Positions 34,148-43,533 of a DNA stretch of 64,000 nt are shown in pieces. Positions within the stretch are counted from its first letter, which is position 1, and the number at the start of each line of letters is the position of its first letter. The notes beneath the pieces were generated by a model that saw nothing but the letters and a program-made list of their open reading frames with translations, did no database searches and was not told where the DNA came from. The DNA comes from Rhodocyclus tenuis (GTDB lineage: Bacteria > Pseudomonadota > Gammaproteobacteria > Burkholderiales > Rhodocyclaceae): positions 310,001 to 374,000 of the forward strand of contig NZ_JACIGE010000002.1 in NCBI RefSeq assembly GCF_014197755.1, given 5' to 3'. The position numbers were made by a program, and so were the translations under genes.

Positions 34148-35161
34148 ATGGCCAGTCAGAAAATCCCCGAACTCGTCTGTCCCGCCGGCAGCCTGCCGGC
34201 GCTCAAGGCAGCGGTCGATAACGGTGCCGATACCGTCTATCTCGGCTACCGCAACGACACCAACGCACGCAATTTCGCCGGTCTCAACTTCGATCCGAAG
34301 TCGATGGCCGAAGGCATCCGCTACGCGCAAGCGCGCGGTCGCCACGTGCTGATGGCGATCAACACCTTCGCCCAACCCGGCCGTCTCGCCGACTGGCAAC
34401 GCGCCGTCGACGGCGCCGCCGATGCCGGCATCGACGCGGTGATCCTCGCCGACGTCGCGCTGCTCGACTACGCCAGCAAGCGTTACCCGAACCTGCGCCT
34501 GCATCTTTCGGTGCAGGGCTCGGCGACCAATTACGAAGCCGTCAATTTCGCGCATCGCGAGTTCGGCGTACGCCGCGCCGTGCTGCCGCGCGTGCTGACG
34601 CTGGCGCAAGTCGAACACGTCATCAAGAACACACCGGTCGAGATCGAAGTCTTCGGCTTCGGCAGCCTGTGCGTGATGAACGAGGGCCGCTGCTGGCTGT
34701 CCTCGTACGCCACCGGCGAGAGCCCGAACACCGTCGGCGCCTGTTCGCCGGCCAAGTACGTCAAGTGGGAAAAGAGCCCGGGATCGATGAGCACGCGCCT
34801 CAACGGCATCCTCATCGACCGCTTCAACGACGACGAACCGGCCGGCTATCCGACCCTGTGCAAGGGCCGCTACGAGGTGAATGGCGAGACCTACTACGCG
34901 ATCGAGGAGCCGACCAGCCTCAACGTGCTCGAAATCCTGCCGGAAATCGTGCGCATCGGTGTCTCGGCGATCAAGGTCGAAGGCCGCCAGCGCAGCCCGA
35001 CCTACGTGACGCAGGTGACGCGCACGCTGCGCGCCGCGCTCGACAGCTTCGCCCGCGACCGCGAGCGTTTTTCGGTCAAGCCGGCGTGGCAGGCCGAACT
35101 GGCCAAGGTCTCGGAAGGCTCGCAGGCGACGCTCGGCGCCTACAACCGGCCCTGGCGCTGA
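34148..35161 (+). CDS. ubiU: Oxygen-independent ubiquinone hydroxylation protein UbiU (U32 family)
   Basis: With UbiV it forms an iron-sulfur complex that hydroxylates the quinone ring without oxygen, using prephenate as donor in E. coli. The 337-residue U32 protein starts ELVCPAGSLPALKAAVDNGADTVYLG. The four cysteines that hold the [4Fe-4S] cluster are C175 and C182 (LCVMNEGRCW), C199 (VGACSP) and C238 (TLCKG). The frame is open for ~380 codons upstream, but the ATG at 34148 is the conserved start and follows the promoter. Genes ubiU, ubiV and ubiT are in order, although ubiU and ubiV are separated by 173 bp. Confidence 0.95.
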   Translation: MASQKIPELVCPAGSLPALKAAVDNGADTVYLGYRNDTNARNFAGLNFDPKSMAEGIRYAQARGRHVLMAINTFAQPGRLADWQRAVDGAADAGIDAVILADVALLDYASKRYPNLRLHLSVQGSATNYEAVNFAHREFGVRRAVLPRVLTLAQVEHVIKNTPVEIEVFGFGSLCVMNEGRCWLSSYATGESPNTVGACSPAKYVKWEKSPGSMSTRLNGILIDRFNDDEPAGYPTLCKGRYEVNGETYYAIEEPTSLNVLEILPEIVRIGVSAIKVEGRQRSPTYVTQVTRTLRAALDSFARDRERFSVKPAWQAELAKVSEGSQATLGAYNRPWR

Positions 35162-35334
35162 ACGCCGACCGGCTGTGCGCAGCCGGCTTTGCCGGCGATT
35201 TGCCTGAACACGCCCGCGCCATACCCCTGCAGTCGCTTCGTCAGACGCCAGCGCGCGACGCAGCTCCAGCAGGAAAGCACATCAACCGAACATCCGTCGC
35301 CGCTGGCCGGCGACGGCGCTGAAAGAAAGCATCG

Positions 35335-36240
35335 ATGAAGATCGCACTGGGACCCCTGCTCTACTTCTGGCCGAAACAGGAAGTACTCGAGTTCTACGCC
35401 GAAGTGGCGCAGAACCCGGCCATCGACATCGTCTACCTCGGCGAGATCGTCTGCTCGCGCCGCCAGCAGATGCGGCTGACCGACTGGATCGGTCTGGCAC
35501 GTGACCTGGTCGACGCCGGCAAGGAAGTCGTCATCTCGGCGCAAGCGCTGCTTGAATCGGAAAGCGACCTGAAGGCGCTGCGCCGGCAGATCGAGGAACT
35601 CGGCGAGCACTGCATGATCGAGTCCAACGACCTCGGCGCGGTGAACCTCACCGCCGGCCGGTCCTTCGTCGCCGGTCCGCACCTCAACATCTACAACGAA
35701 GGCACGCTTGCCACCTACGCGCGCTTCGGCCTGAAGCGCTGGGTGCCGCCGCTGGAAGCGACGCGCGCGCTGATCAAGGCGCTGCACGAAACGCGCCCCG
35801 CCGGCGTCGAGACCGAGGTGTTCGTTTTCGGCAAGCTGCCGCTCGCCTTCTCGGCGCGCTGCTTCACCGCCCGCCACTACGGACTGAACAAGGACGACTG
35901 TCAGTTCAAGTGTCTCGAACACCCCGAGGCACTGACGCTGAAAACGCGCGACGGACAACCCTTCCTCGCGCTCAACGGCATCCAGACGATGTCGGCACAA
36001 AGCTACAATCTGCTCGGCGAAGTCGCCGATATGCAGGCGCTGGGCATCGATATCATCCGCATCAGCCCGCAACCGACGTACACTGCCGAGATCGTCGCTG
36101 CTTTCGACGCCGCCCGCCGCGGCGAAGCAGCCAGCGCACGCCAAGAATGGAACCCCGAAGGACTGGTCGACGGCTACTGGTTCGGCGACGCCGGCATTGC
36201 CCGGCACCACCAGAACGCCCTCGACCAAATTGGAGGCTGA
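35335..36240 (+). CDS. ubiV: Oxygen-independent ubiquinone hydroxylation protein UbiV (U32 family)
   Basis: This is the partner of UbiU in anaerobic ring hydroxylation. The 301-residue protein starts [14 protein letters not shown] and keeps the four cluster ligands: C40 (GEIVCSRR), C176 ([11 protein letters not shown]), C189 and C193 (DDCQFKC), with the same 13- and 4-residue spacing as E. coli UbiV. The 173-bp gap after ubiU contains no gene and no obvious terminator, so the operon probably continues. It is followed after 3 bp by ubiT. Confidence 0.95.
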   Translation: MKIALGPLLYFWPKQEVLEFYAEVAQNPAIDIVYLGEIVCSRRQQMRLTDWIGLARDLVDAGKEVVISAQALLESESDLKALRRQIEELGEHCMIESNDLGAVNLTAGRSFVAGPHLNIYNEGTLATYARFGLKRWVPPLEATRALIKALHETRPAGVETEVFVFGKLPLAFSARCFTARHYGLNKDDCQFKCLEHPEALTLKTRDGQPFLALNGIQTMSAQSYNLLGEVADMQALGIDIIRISPQPTYTAEIVAAFDAARRGEAASARQEWNPEGLVDGYWFGDAGIARHHQNALDQIGG

Positions 36241-36243
36241 AGC

Positions 36244-36696
36244 ATGAGCAACTTACCGACCATCCCCCGCTTCAAGCTGCCGACGATCGTTGCCGCGATC
36301 ACCAGCCGGCTGCCGCAATGGCCGCACGCTGTGGCGCTGGTCACCGCGCTCAACGCCGCGGCGAAACTGCGCCTGCTGCCGGAAGACAGCCTCGCACAAC
36401 TCGAAGGCCGCCACTTCTTCGTTCGCGTCAACGACACCGGCGGCGAAGCCCGCTTCACCTACCGCAACGGCCTGTTCCGGCCGCTGTTTGCCGCCAGCGG
36501 CACGCCCGACCTGTCGTTCTCGGCCAACCTCTCGGCTTTCCTGCAGCTGCTCGCGCGTCAGGAAGACCCGGACACGCTGTTCTTCAACCGCGAACTATCG
36601 ATCGAGGGTGACACCGAGCTCGGGCTGATCGTCAAGAACATGCTCGACGCGATCGAGTTGCCGCATCTGCCGGACCTGCCGGCCTTCCGCCGCTAG
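36244..36696 (+). CDS. ubiT: Ubiquinone accessory lipid-binding protein UbiT (SCP2 domain)
   Basis: The 150-residue protein has an SCP2-type sterol-carrier fold (~45-140): RHFFVRVNDTGGEARFTYRNGLFRPL and the hallmark DPDTLFFNRELSIEGDTELGLIVKNMLDAIE. UbiT binds polyprenyl intermediates and replaces UbiJ in the anaerobic ubiquinone pathway. The start (MSNLPTIPRF) lies 3 bp after ubiV, so these are co-translated. Finding it directly behind ubiU and ubiV makes the assignment firm. Confidence 0.92.
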   Translation: MSNLPTIPRFKLPTIVAAITSRLPQWPHAVALVTALNAAAKLRLLPEDSLAQLEGRHFFVRVNDTGGEARFTYRNGLFRPLFAASGTPDLSFSANLSAFLQLLARQEDPDTLFFNRELSIEGDTELGLIVKNMLDAIELPHLPDLPAFRR

Positions 36697-36767
36697 TCTG
36701 CGGCTGCCGACCGCGCCGCCGGCCATTTCCCGCGCGCGGCGGCGATTTCCTCCGCAATACTCCGCAG

Positions 36768-38168
36768 CTAGCCGCCAGCAGGCGCCGCGACCGGCGCCTT
36801 GCGCGGACGGCGTGTTGCTTTCGGCGCCGCCTTCTGCGGCAGCGCCGCGATCCATTCCCTGACCTGCTGGTAGACGCGTTCGTCGTGCAACAGCGCGAAA
36901 TGGCCGACGCCGCCGATGCGCCGGCTGGCGACGTCGCCCGGCGCCGGATGGTGGGTGGCGCCGGACAGGCTGACGACGCCGTCGCCGAGCCATTCGCCGA
37001 GCGGGTGTTCGACATCGTCGGCGAGCGAGGTCCCGAGCAGACGACAGGCGATACCGCGCGTTGCCGCGCCGGGCCGTGGCTCGGCCAGATCGCGGCGCAA
37101 GGCGTCGATGCGGCGGCGGCGCTCGCTCGCCGAGCGGCCGAGCGACGCGGTCAGCGGCGACAGGCCGAGTGCCTGCGTCGCCAGATCGGCGACCTTCTCC
37201 AGCGGCGCGCCGCCATGCGGTGTCGCCAGGCAGATCAGCATGCGCGCCTGCCGCTGCCAGGGCCAGCGCGGCCATTCGCCGGCGTCGTCGACCGCTTCGC
37301 AGGCACAGCGCGCGACCAGCCCGCCGGCGCTGTGGCCGATCAGCACTATTTCCGGGCGGCGCGCCGGCCACGCGGCAACGAGCGTTTCCAGCAGTTCGCC
37401 GAGGGCGCGGCCGTTGTCCTCGATCGGCAGGCCGCTGTTGTAGCGCAGGTAGAGCGAGGTGAGGCCCAGATCGTCGGCGAGGCGCTCGCCAATGCCGGCG
37501 TCGATGCCTGGCTGACGGCCGGGTTCAGTGTCGGCCGCATCGAGCGCTGTCGCGGACGCCGCGCGCGCCGTATCGGCCGAATCCGCAACGCGATCGGCAC
37601 TGCTGCCGCCCAGCCAGATGTTCTCGTCGCAGCCAAAGCCGTGCACGAAGATGACGATGCGCTGCAATGCGGCAGCCGGCCTTGCCGGGAATGAGTCGGC
37701 CAGCATCGCCGCCAGCGCTCCGGCATCGAGCGGCAGACGCTGCCCGGCGCAGAAGACCCCCATGGCAATGGCCAGCGGATTGCCGCGTGCCGCCAGCTGA
37801 TCGCCGGCGACGGCGTTGAGCGCAGCGCGCAGTGCGCCGACGCGCCGCGCGGTCGGTGCACCCGGCGCCAGCGCGCTTTCCTCGACGCTGGCCGCGACAT
37901 CGAGCAGCGCGCCACCACCGTGGCGGGCGACAGCATAGACGCCGCCGGCGATGGTGTCGTGAATTCCCTCGGCGATGCGCACCGGCAGACCGACAAAGGG
38001 AATCCGGCGCAGCAGGCCGAAGGCGGTCGCCGAGATGGCGCCATGCACCGCCTCGACCTGCCGTGTCGTCTGCTGCAGGCCGAGCTTGAGCGTGCGACTG
38101 ACGCTGCCGCCAGCGGGCGTTGCCGGCGAAGTGTGCGGGCGCGAAGGAACAGGCTGACGAGGTGACAT
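36768..38168 (-). CDS. Alpha/beta hydrolase, lipase/esterase-like
   Basis: The 466-residue protein has an N-terminal helical region with amphipathic stretches (~30-100), then a hydrolase core: oxyanion-side IVIFVHGFGCDENIW (~171-185), nucleophile elbow LIGHSAGG (Ser280), LATPHGGAPLEKVADL after it, and a C-terminal GVGHFALLHDERVYQQ that supplies the catalytic histidine. The core resembles lipase/esterase and PGAP1-like domains. There is no signal peptide. The Lys/Ala-rich C-terminus (KAAPKATRRPRKAPV) is PhaP- or histone-like and could bind nucleic acid or granules. The ATG at 38168 has AAGGAG 6 nt upstream. Substrate unknown. Confidence 0.8.
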   Translation of the reverse strand: MSPRQPVPSRPHTSPATPAGGSVSRTLKLGLQQTTRQVEAVHGAISATAFGLLRRIPFVGLPVRIAEGIHDTIAGGVYAVARHGGGALLDVAASVEESALAPGAPTARRVGALRAALNAVAGDQLAARGNPLAIAMGVFCAGQRLPLDAGALAAMLADSFPARPAAALQRIVIFVHGFGCDENIWLGGSSADRVADSADTARAASATALDAADTEPGRQPGIDAGIGERLADDLGLTSLYLRYNSGLPIEDNGRALGELLETLVAAWPARRPEIVLIGHSAGGLVARCACEAVDDAGEWPRWPWQRQARMLICLATPHGGAPLEKVADLATQALGLSPLTASLGRSASERRRRIDALRRDLAEPRPGAATRGIACRLLGTSLADDVEHPLGEWLGDGVVSLSGATHHPAPGDVASRRIGGVGHFALLHDERVYQQVREWIAALPQKAAPKATRRPRKAPVAAPAGG

Positions 38169-38444
38169 GGGCACTCCTTGCAGATATCTGACCGGTGCTG
38201 CCGAACCGGCTGTTACGTTCGCGTCAGGCCGACTCCGGCGCAGAAGCGGCGGCGTATCGCCGAAGCGGGCATCGCCCGCGGCAGGGGCATTGTAAGGCGC
38301 AAGCGCCAGCGGATTGCGCGTGCCATGGTTCACGCCGTGCACTACCGCAAGCGGGGCACCAGGCCGCTGCCGATTTTGCCGCCCATACCGCAGCGCGCTG
38401 CGGGCGCGCTAGACTGCGCGCCTTGCACTTCGCCCGCAGCAACG

Positions 38445-39719
38445 ATGACGAATTCCTCCACCAGCCTGTCCACACATTCCGCCACGGGCGCTGCCGATGC
38501 TCCCCGCCAGCCGGAAGCAGGCGCCCAGCCGACCCCCGACGGGCGCAGCGACAGCGAAGTGATCGCGCTGGTCGGCTTTGCGCACGGCGTCTCGCACTTC
38601 TTCCATCTGCTGCTACCGCCGCTGTTTCCCTGGTTGATGGCCGAGTTCGCACTGTCGTTTTCCGGCATCGGCGGCGTCATCACGCTGTTCTTCGTCGTTT
38701 CCGGAATCGGTCAGGCAGCGGCGGGTGTGCTCGTCGACCGCATCGGCGCGGCGCGCGTGCTCGCCGGCGGACTCGCCTGCTTCGTCATCGCCGCACTGCT
38801 GCTGGCTTTCGCCAACGGGCTGGCGATGCTCTACGTGGTCGCCGCCATTGCCGGGCTCGGCAACTGCGTCTTTCACCCGGCTGACTTCACCGTGCTCAAC
38901 CGCCATGTATCGACGGCAAGGCTCGGCCACGCCTTTTCGATTCACGGCGTTTCCGGCAACGTCGGCTGGGCGCTGGCGCCATTGCTGCTCACCGGCGTCG
39001 CTTCGCTGGCCGGTTTCCGCGTGGCGGCACTCGCTGCCGCCGTCGTCGCGCTGGCGGCGCTGGCACTGGTTTTCCTGCGCCGGCAGGTGCTCGCCGACCC
39101 GCTGGCGGCAGCCGACGCGCAGCCGGCCGCTGCCGGATCTTCCTTCGCCTACCTCAGCGCGCTGCCGGTGTGGCTGTGTTTCGCCTTCTTCCTCTGCATC
39201 ACCACCGCCTTCGGCGCGATGCAGAACTTCGCCTCGCCGATCCTGCAGTCGATGTACGGGCTGTCGCTGGCAATGGCGGCGAGTTCGGTCTCGGCCTACC
39301 TGCTCGGCGGCGGCGCCGGCATCCTGTTCGGCGGTTTCCTCGCCCGCCGTGGCCGGCAGGAGACGCTGATCGCACTGGCGCTCGGCACCGCCGCCCTGCT
39401 CGCACTGCTGCTCGCCAGCGGGTTGCCGCCGGCGGCCAGCCTGCTGCCGCTGCTGGCGACGATCGGCTTCTGCACCGGCATCGCCGGCCCTTCGCGCGAC
39501 CTGCTGGTGCGCCGCGTCGCCACCAGCCGCTTCGGGCAGGCCGCCTACGGCCGCGTCTATGGTTTCGTCTATTCCGGACTCGACGCCGGGCTGGCACTGG
39601 CGCCGCTGATCTTCGCCAGCTTCATGGACAGCGGCCGTTTTGCCGCGGTGCTGCTCGGCGTCGCCGCCTTGCAGACACTGTCGATCTTCGCCGCCTGGAG
39701 CGCCGGGCGCAGCCGCTAG
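38445..39719 (+). CDS. MFS transporter, fosmidomycin-resistance-like
   Basis: The 424-residue permease has 12 hydrophobic helices. It shows HGVSHFFHLLLPPLFPWL in TM1, SFSGIGGVITLFFVVSGIGQAAAG, LVDRIGAARVLAGG for the loop 2-3 signature, and VFHPADFTVLNRHVS with HAFSIHGVSGNVGWALAPLL, typical of the Fsr (fosmidomycin resistance) branch. The ATG at 38445 adds a ~38-residue Ser/Thr/Pro-rich cytoplasmic N-terminus (MTNSSTSLSTHSATG). The frame is open further upstream, which I treat as chance. It is divergent from the hydrolase; the 276-bp gap has no gene. Confidence 0.85.
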   Translation: MTNSSTSLSTHSATGAADAPRQPEAGAQPTPDGRSDSEVIALVGFAHGVSHFFHLLLPPLFPWLMAEFALSFSGIGGVITLFFVVSGIGQAAAGVLVDRIGAARVLAGGLACFVIAALLLAFANGLAMLYVVAAIAGLGNCVFHPADFTVLNRHVSTARLGHAFSIHGVSGNVGWALAPLLLTGVASLAGFRVAALAAAVVALAALALVFLRRQVLADPLAAADAQPAAAGSSFAYLSALPVWLCFAFFLCITTAFGAMQNFASPILQSMYGLSLAMAASSVSAYLLGGGAGILFGGFLARRGRQETLIALALGTAALLALLLASGLPPAASLLPLLATIGFCTGIAGPSRDLLVRRVATSRFGQAAYGRVYGFVYSGLDAGLALAPLIFASFMDSGRFAAVLLGVAALQTLSIFAAWSAGRSR

Positions 39720-39982
39720 GCGCTGACGACGAGCGCGCCGCGCGGGGTCCGCGCCGGCGCACCGTCCGTCCGCCCGGCAGACGAGACGAAAGCGCCGAAA
39801 TCCGCGAGAATCGCCCTTGCCGGCAAGATCACGCCACACCCGGCGCGTGAGTCCCTTGCCGTCGTCCGCCGCAGTCACCCGCTGCCGCAAACCGCTGCCG
39901 TCGCACTTTCTTCGCAGCCCGCCCGCCGTTCACGGTGGCGCGGTCCTCCCGCCCAGAACGAGTCACTCCGGAGCCATCGCGC

Positions 39983-41269
39983 ATGACCCCGCTCGACCCG
40001 CAGCAGCGCCGCCGGCGCAACCTCGCCCTCGCCGTCGTCGTCGGCGCCTACATCCTTTCCTTCTTCCAGCGCTTCGCGCCGGCGGGCATCGCCCCCGACC
40101 TCGCCGCGGCCTTCGACACCAGCGCAGCCTCGCTTGGCGCGCTGGCAGCCACTTACTTCTACGTCTACACCGTGATGCAGCTGCCGACCGGCATCCTTGC
40201 CGATACGCTCGGGCCGCGCCGCATCCTCGTCGCCGGTGGCGTCGTCGCTGCCGCCGGCAGCCTGCTCTTTGCGCTGGCGGGAGACCTGTCGAGCGCGCTG
40301 ATCGGGCGCACGCTGATCGGTCTCGGCGTCTCGGTGACCTTCATCGCCATGCTCAAGATCCTCGCCGTCTGGTACGACGAGAGCCGTTTCGCGACGATGG
40401 TCGGGCTGTGCATGCTGATCGGCAACCTCGGATCGGTGCTCGCCGGCGCACCGCTGTCGTGGCTGGCGCAGGCGGCCGGCTGGCGCGGCGTTTTCGTCGG
40501 CGCCGCCGTGCTCTCGGCGATCTTCGCCGTTGCCTGTGGTCTGCTCGTGCGCGACCGGCCCGACAGCGATGGCACGCCACAAGCGCGACCGCGCTTCGAC
40601 CGCACGGTGATCCTCTCGGCGCTGCTGTCGGTACTGAAGAACCGCGACACCTGGCCGGCGATGATCGTCAATGCCGGCATTTCCGGCAGCTTCTTCGCCT
40701 TTGCCGGGCTGTGGGCGACGCCGTTCCTGACGCAGGCGCACGGCCTCTCGCGCGAGGCGGCAACCTCGCATGCGAGCCTTTACTTCGCCGGCTTCGCGCT
40801 TGGCTGCGTGCTCATCGGCTCCTTCTCCGACCGCATCGGCAAACGGCGGCCGGTACTGATCGCCAGCAGCCACCTCTATGCGGCCATCTGGCTGCTGCTG
40901 CTCTCCGGCATCGAACCGCCGCTGGCCGCGAGCTACGCGCTGTTCGCGCTGATGGGGCTGGCGACGGCGAGCTTCACGCTCACCTGGGCCTGCGCCAAGG
41001 AAGTCAATCCGCCGCTGCTCTCGGGGATGTCGACCAGCGTCGCCAACATGTGCGGTTTCCTCACCGGTGCGCTGCTGCAGCCGGCCGTCGGCTGGGTGAT
41101 GGACCAGCGCTGGGACGGCGCGCTGACCGCCAGCGGCGCCCGCCTCTACTCGCCCGGCGACTACCGCGCCGGCTTGCTGCTGCTGGCCGTGATGGCGGTC
41201 GTTGGCGCCGCCGCGGCGTGGCGCATCCGCGAAACCGGCTGTCGCAACATCTGGCAGACGCGCGACTGA
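39983..41269 (+). CDS. MFS transporter, NarK/OPA-like
   Basis: The 428-residue permease has 12 predicted helices. TM1 is NLALAVVVGAYILSFFQRFAPAGIAPDLAAAF. The loop 2-3 motif is GILADTLGPRRILVAGG, and TM4-5 carry GRTLIGLGVSVTFIAMLKILAVWYDESRFATMVG, close to hexuronate/glycerol-3-phosphate-type and nitrate-type MFS. The C-half keeps GSFSDRIGKRRPVLI. The ATG at 39983 has a weak ribosome site (CGGAG at 12 nt). It is not similar to the upstream MFS gene and no pathway gene flanks it, so the substrate is open. The 263-bp gap upstream holds no gene. Confidence 0.85.
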   Translation: MTPLDPQQRRRRNLALAVVVGAYILSFFQRFAPAGIAPDLAAAFDTSAASLGALAATYFYVYTVMQLPTGILADTLGPRRILVAGGVVAAAGSLLFALAGDLSSALIGRTLIGLGVSVTFIAMLKILAVWYDESRFATMVGLCMLIGNLGSVLAGAPLSWLAQAAGWRGVFVGAAVLSAIFAVACGLLVRDRPDSDGTPQARPRFDRTVILSALLSVLKNRDTWPAMIVNAGISGSFFAFAGLWATPFLTQAHGLSREAATSHASLYFAGFALGCVLIGSFSDRIGKRRPVLIASSHLYAAIWLLLLSGIEPPLAASYALFALMGLATASFTLTWACAKEVNPPLLSGMSTSVANMCGFLTGALLQPAVGWVMDQRWDGALTASGARLYSPGDYRAGLLLLAVMAVVGAAAAWRIRETGCRNIWQTRD

Positions 41270-41431
41270 CCGCGCCAGGTACCGCGGCAGCGGACGGTGG
41301 ACTGATCGGGCAGTCAGGCCAGCGAAGCGCTGTCGCGCCGCGCCCGCTCAGCCTCGTTGTATTACAAAAGCATTTCACAACCGTGACACATTGGGCGTGC
41401 ACACTCCGGCGCAATCCTTCCGGAACGCCCA

Positions 41432-43444
41432 ATGAACCGACTCTTTGCCCCCTCCGCCTGGCTGATCGGCCGCCTCAGCTATCGTTACAAGCTGCTGCTC
41501 AACGCGGTCGCCTTCATCGTGCCGCTGGCGGTGCTTTCGCTGTTCACGCTGATGGACCTGCAGCAGGACATCGACGCCGTCGGCCGCGAGCGCGCCGCGC
41601 TGGCGCAGCAACTGCCGGCGCTGGAGCTGCTCGTTGCCGTGCAGGATCGGCATGCCGTCTTCCAGCGCAGTGCCGCCGGTGATGAAGCTGCGCGCGGCGA
41701 GCTGGCGGCGCGGCGCGCGGCCGTCGACCAGGGCCTGGCCAGCCTGCGCCAGCAACTCGACAGCGCCGCTCTGCCCGCGGCGCCGGCGTGGACGGACTTT
41801 GTCGCACGCTGGCAGGAACTGCGTGAGGCTTCGCCCGACGACAGTGACGGGCTTGAAGCGCACAGCGAACTGACACGGCTGGCGCGCAGCGCAATGGCGC
41901 AGACGCTGGAGAGCGGTGGCCTGCGCGCCGACAGCGACGCGACGGTGGCACTGCTCGCGGCGGCGCTGGCCGAGCGCCTGCCGCTGCTGGTCGAAAACAT
42001 CGGTCTGGCGCGCGACGTCGGCGTCGGCGCGATCATTCGCCAGCGCCTCAAGGGAACGCTGCGCAGCAAACTGCAGCTGGTGCGCGGCAGTCTCGATCCG
42101 CTGGTCGGCCTGAGCGTGGACGACATCGGCAAGGCTGTCGCCCAGCGGCCGGAACTTGCCGCCGCCGTCGAGGCACCCGCGACGGCGCTCGGCACCGCCC
42201 ACCTGCCGCTGCAGGAAGCGCTGACGACCAAGGTGCTCGACACCACCGATTACGACATGGCGCCGGCTGACTATGCGGCACGCGGCGATAGCGCCATTGC
42301 TGCCGTACTGACACTGGCGCGCGCCGCGGCGCCAGCGGCCGCAACGCTGCTCGCCGAGCACGAAGCCTCGCTGCGCCTGAAGCGCGACCTCAGTGCCGCC
42401 GGGATATGCGCCGTGCTGCTCCTGCTCGCCTACGGCTTCATCGGCGCCTACCAGTCAATCATGCAGAGTATCGGCAGCCTGCACCGGGCAGCGGCGGCGA
42501 TGGCCGGCGGCGACCTGCGCGCGCGTGCCGAACCCGCATCGCGCGACGAGCTCGCCGCGGTCGCCCGCGACTTCAACCGCATGGCCGACAATTTCGCCGG
42601 CATCATCCGCAACGCAAGCGATGCCGCCGATGAACTGACGCAGGCGGCGGCGCACGTTGGCGGCATGAGCCGGCAGATCGGCGATGCTTCGGCGCGGCAG
42701 AGCGCCACCGCCGGCAGCGCCGCTGCTGCGGTGCGCGAACTCACCGGGTCGATCCGCCAGGTTGCCGAACACGCCGAAGAAACCTCGCGCGTCGCCGGCG
42801 ACGCCGATCTCGGCGCCAAACACGGCGAAGCCGAGGCGCACACGACCGCGAGCGAGATGCAGCGGATCGCCAGCGGCGTGCAGCAGGCCGTCGGCGTCAT
42901 CCAGTCGCTCGAACAACGCTCGCGCGAGATCGACGCCATCGTTCATACCATCCGCGAAATTGCCGAGCAGACCAACCTGCTCGCACTCAACGCCGCCATC
43001 GAGGCCGCGCGCGCCGGCGAAACCGGGCGTGGCTTCGCTGTCGTCGCCGACGAGGTGCGCAAGCTTGCCGAACGCACGCGCCTGTCCACGCAGGAAATCG
43101 GCGCCACCATCGGCGCCATCCAGTCCGATATCACCCTTGCCGCCAGCGAGATGAACGCCAGCGGCGAACAGGTCGCTGGCAGCGCGCAACTCGCTGCCAG
43201 CCTCGCTGCGACGCTGGGCCGGATTCGCCTCAGCGTCGGCAGTTCGGCGACGCACGTGCACGGCATCGTCGCCGAAGCCGCCGGGCAGGCGACAACCAGC
43301 GACAGCATCGCCGCCAAGGTCGAGGAGATCGCTCGCATGAGCGACGACAACCACGCCGCCATCGCTGCCGCGGTCGACGCGGCGCGCGTTCTCGGCGAAC
43401 TGGCAGCGCAGCTCAGGGAATCGGTGGCCGGGCTGCAGACCTGA
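41432..43444 (+). CDS. Methyl-accepting chemotaxis protein
   Basis: The 670-residue chemoreceptor has TM1 at ~20-41 ([23 protein letters not shown]), a large periplasmic helical sensor (~42-320), TM2 ([17 protein letters not shown], ~324-340), a HAMP domain ([39 protein letters not shown]) and a cytoplasmic signalling helix pair. The hairpin tip [41 protein letters not shown] at ~508-548 is near consensus and binds CheA/CheW. The sensor domain has no PAS or Cache signature I can name, so ligand is unknown. It is followed by a strong hairpin. No CheW/CheB-type gene lies nearby. Confidence 0.92.
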   Translation: MNRLFAPSAWLIGRLSYRYKLLLNAVAFIVPLAVLSLFTLMDLQQDIDAVGRERAALAQQLPALELLVAVQDRHAVFQRSAAGDEAARGELAARRAAVDQGLASLRQQLDSAALPAAPAWTDFVARWQELREASPDDSDGLEAHSELTRLARSAMAQTLESGGLRADSDATVALLAAALAERLPLLVENIGLARDVGVGAIIRQRLKGTLRSKLQLVRGSLDPLVGLSVDDIGKAVAQRPELAAAVEAPATALGTAHLPLQEALTTKVLDTTDYDMAPADYAARGDSAIAAVLTLARAAAPAAATLLAEHEASLRLKRDLSAAGICAVLLLLAYGFIGAYQSIMQSIGSLHRAAAAMAGGDLRARAEPASRDELAAVARDFNRMADNFAGIIRNASDAADELTQAAAHVGGMSRQIGDASARQSATAGSAAAAVRELTGSIRQVAEHAEETSRVAGDADLGAKHGEAEAHTTASEMQRIASGVQQAVGVIQSLEQRSREIDAIVHTIREIAEQTNLLALNAAIEAARAGETGRGFAVVADEVRKLAERTRLSTQEIGATIGAIQSDITLAASEMNASGEQVAGSAQLAASLAATLGRIRLSVGSSATHVHGIVAEAAGQATTSDSIAAKVEEIARMSDDNHAAIAAAVDAARVLGELAAQLRESVAGLQT

Positions 43445-43490
43445 AGCCGCCGCGGCCTGCCGGCCAGTCTTCGGTGGGAGGTCGGTGACG

Positions 43491-43516
43491 CGAAAGTGAG
43501 CGTCCGCTCACTTTCG
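43491..43516. terminator. Hairpin between convergent genes
   Basis: A perfect 12-bp inverted repeat (CGAAAGTGAGCG at 43491-43502 and CGCTCACTTTCG at 43505-43516) with a 2-nt loop sits between the convergent chemoreceptor and the phosphatase-fold gene. It probably ends both transcripts; no U tract is present. Confidence 0.6.
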
Positions 43517-43533
43517 TCTGCCTGCCGTCACCC

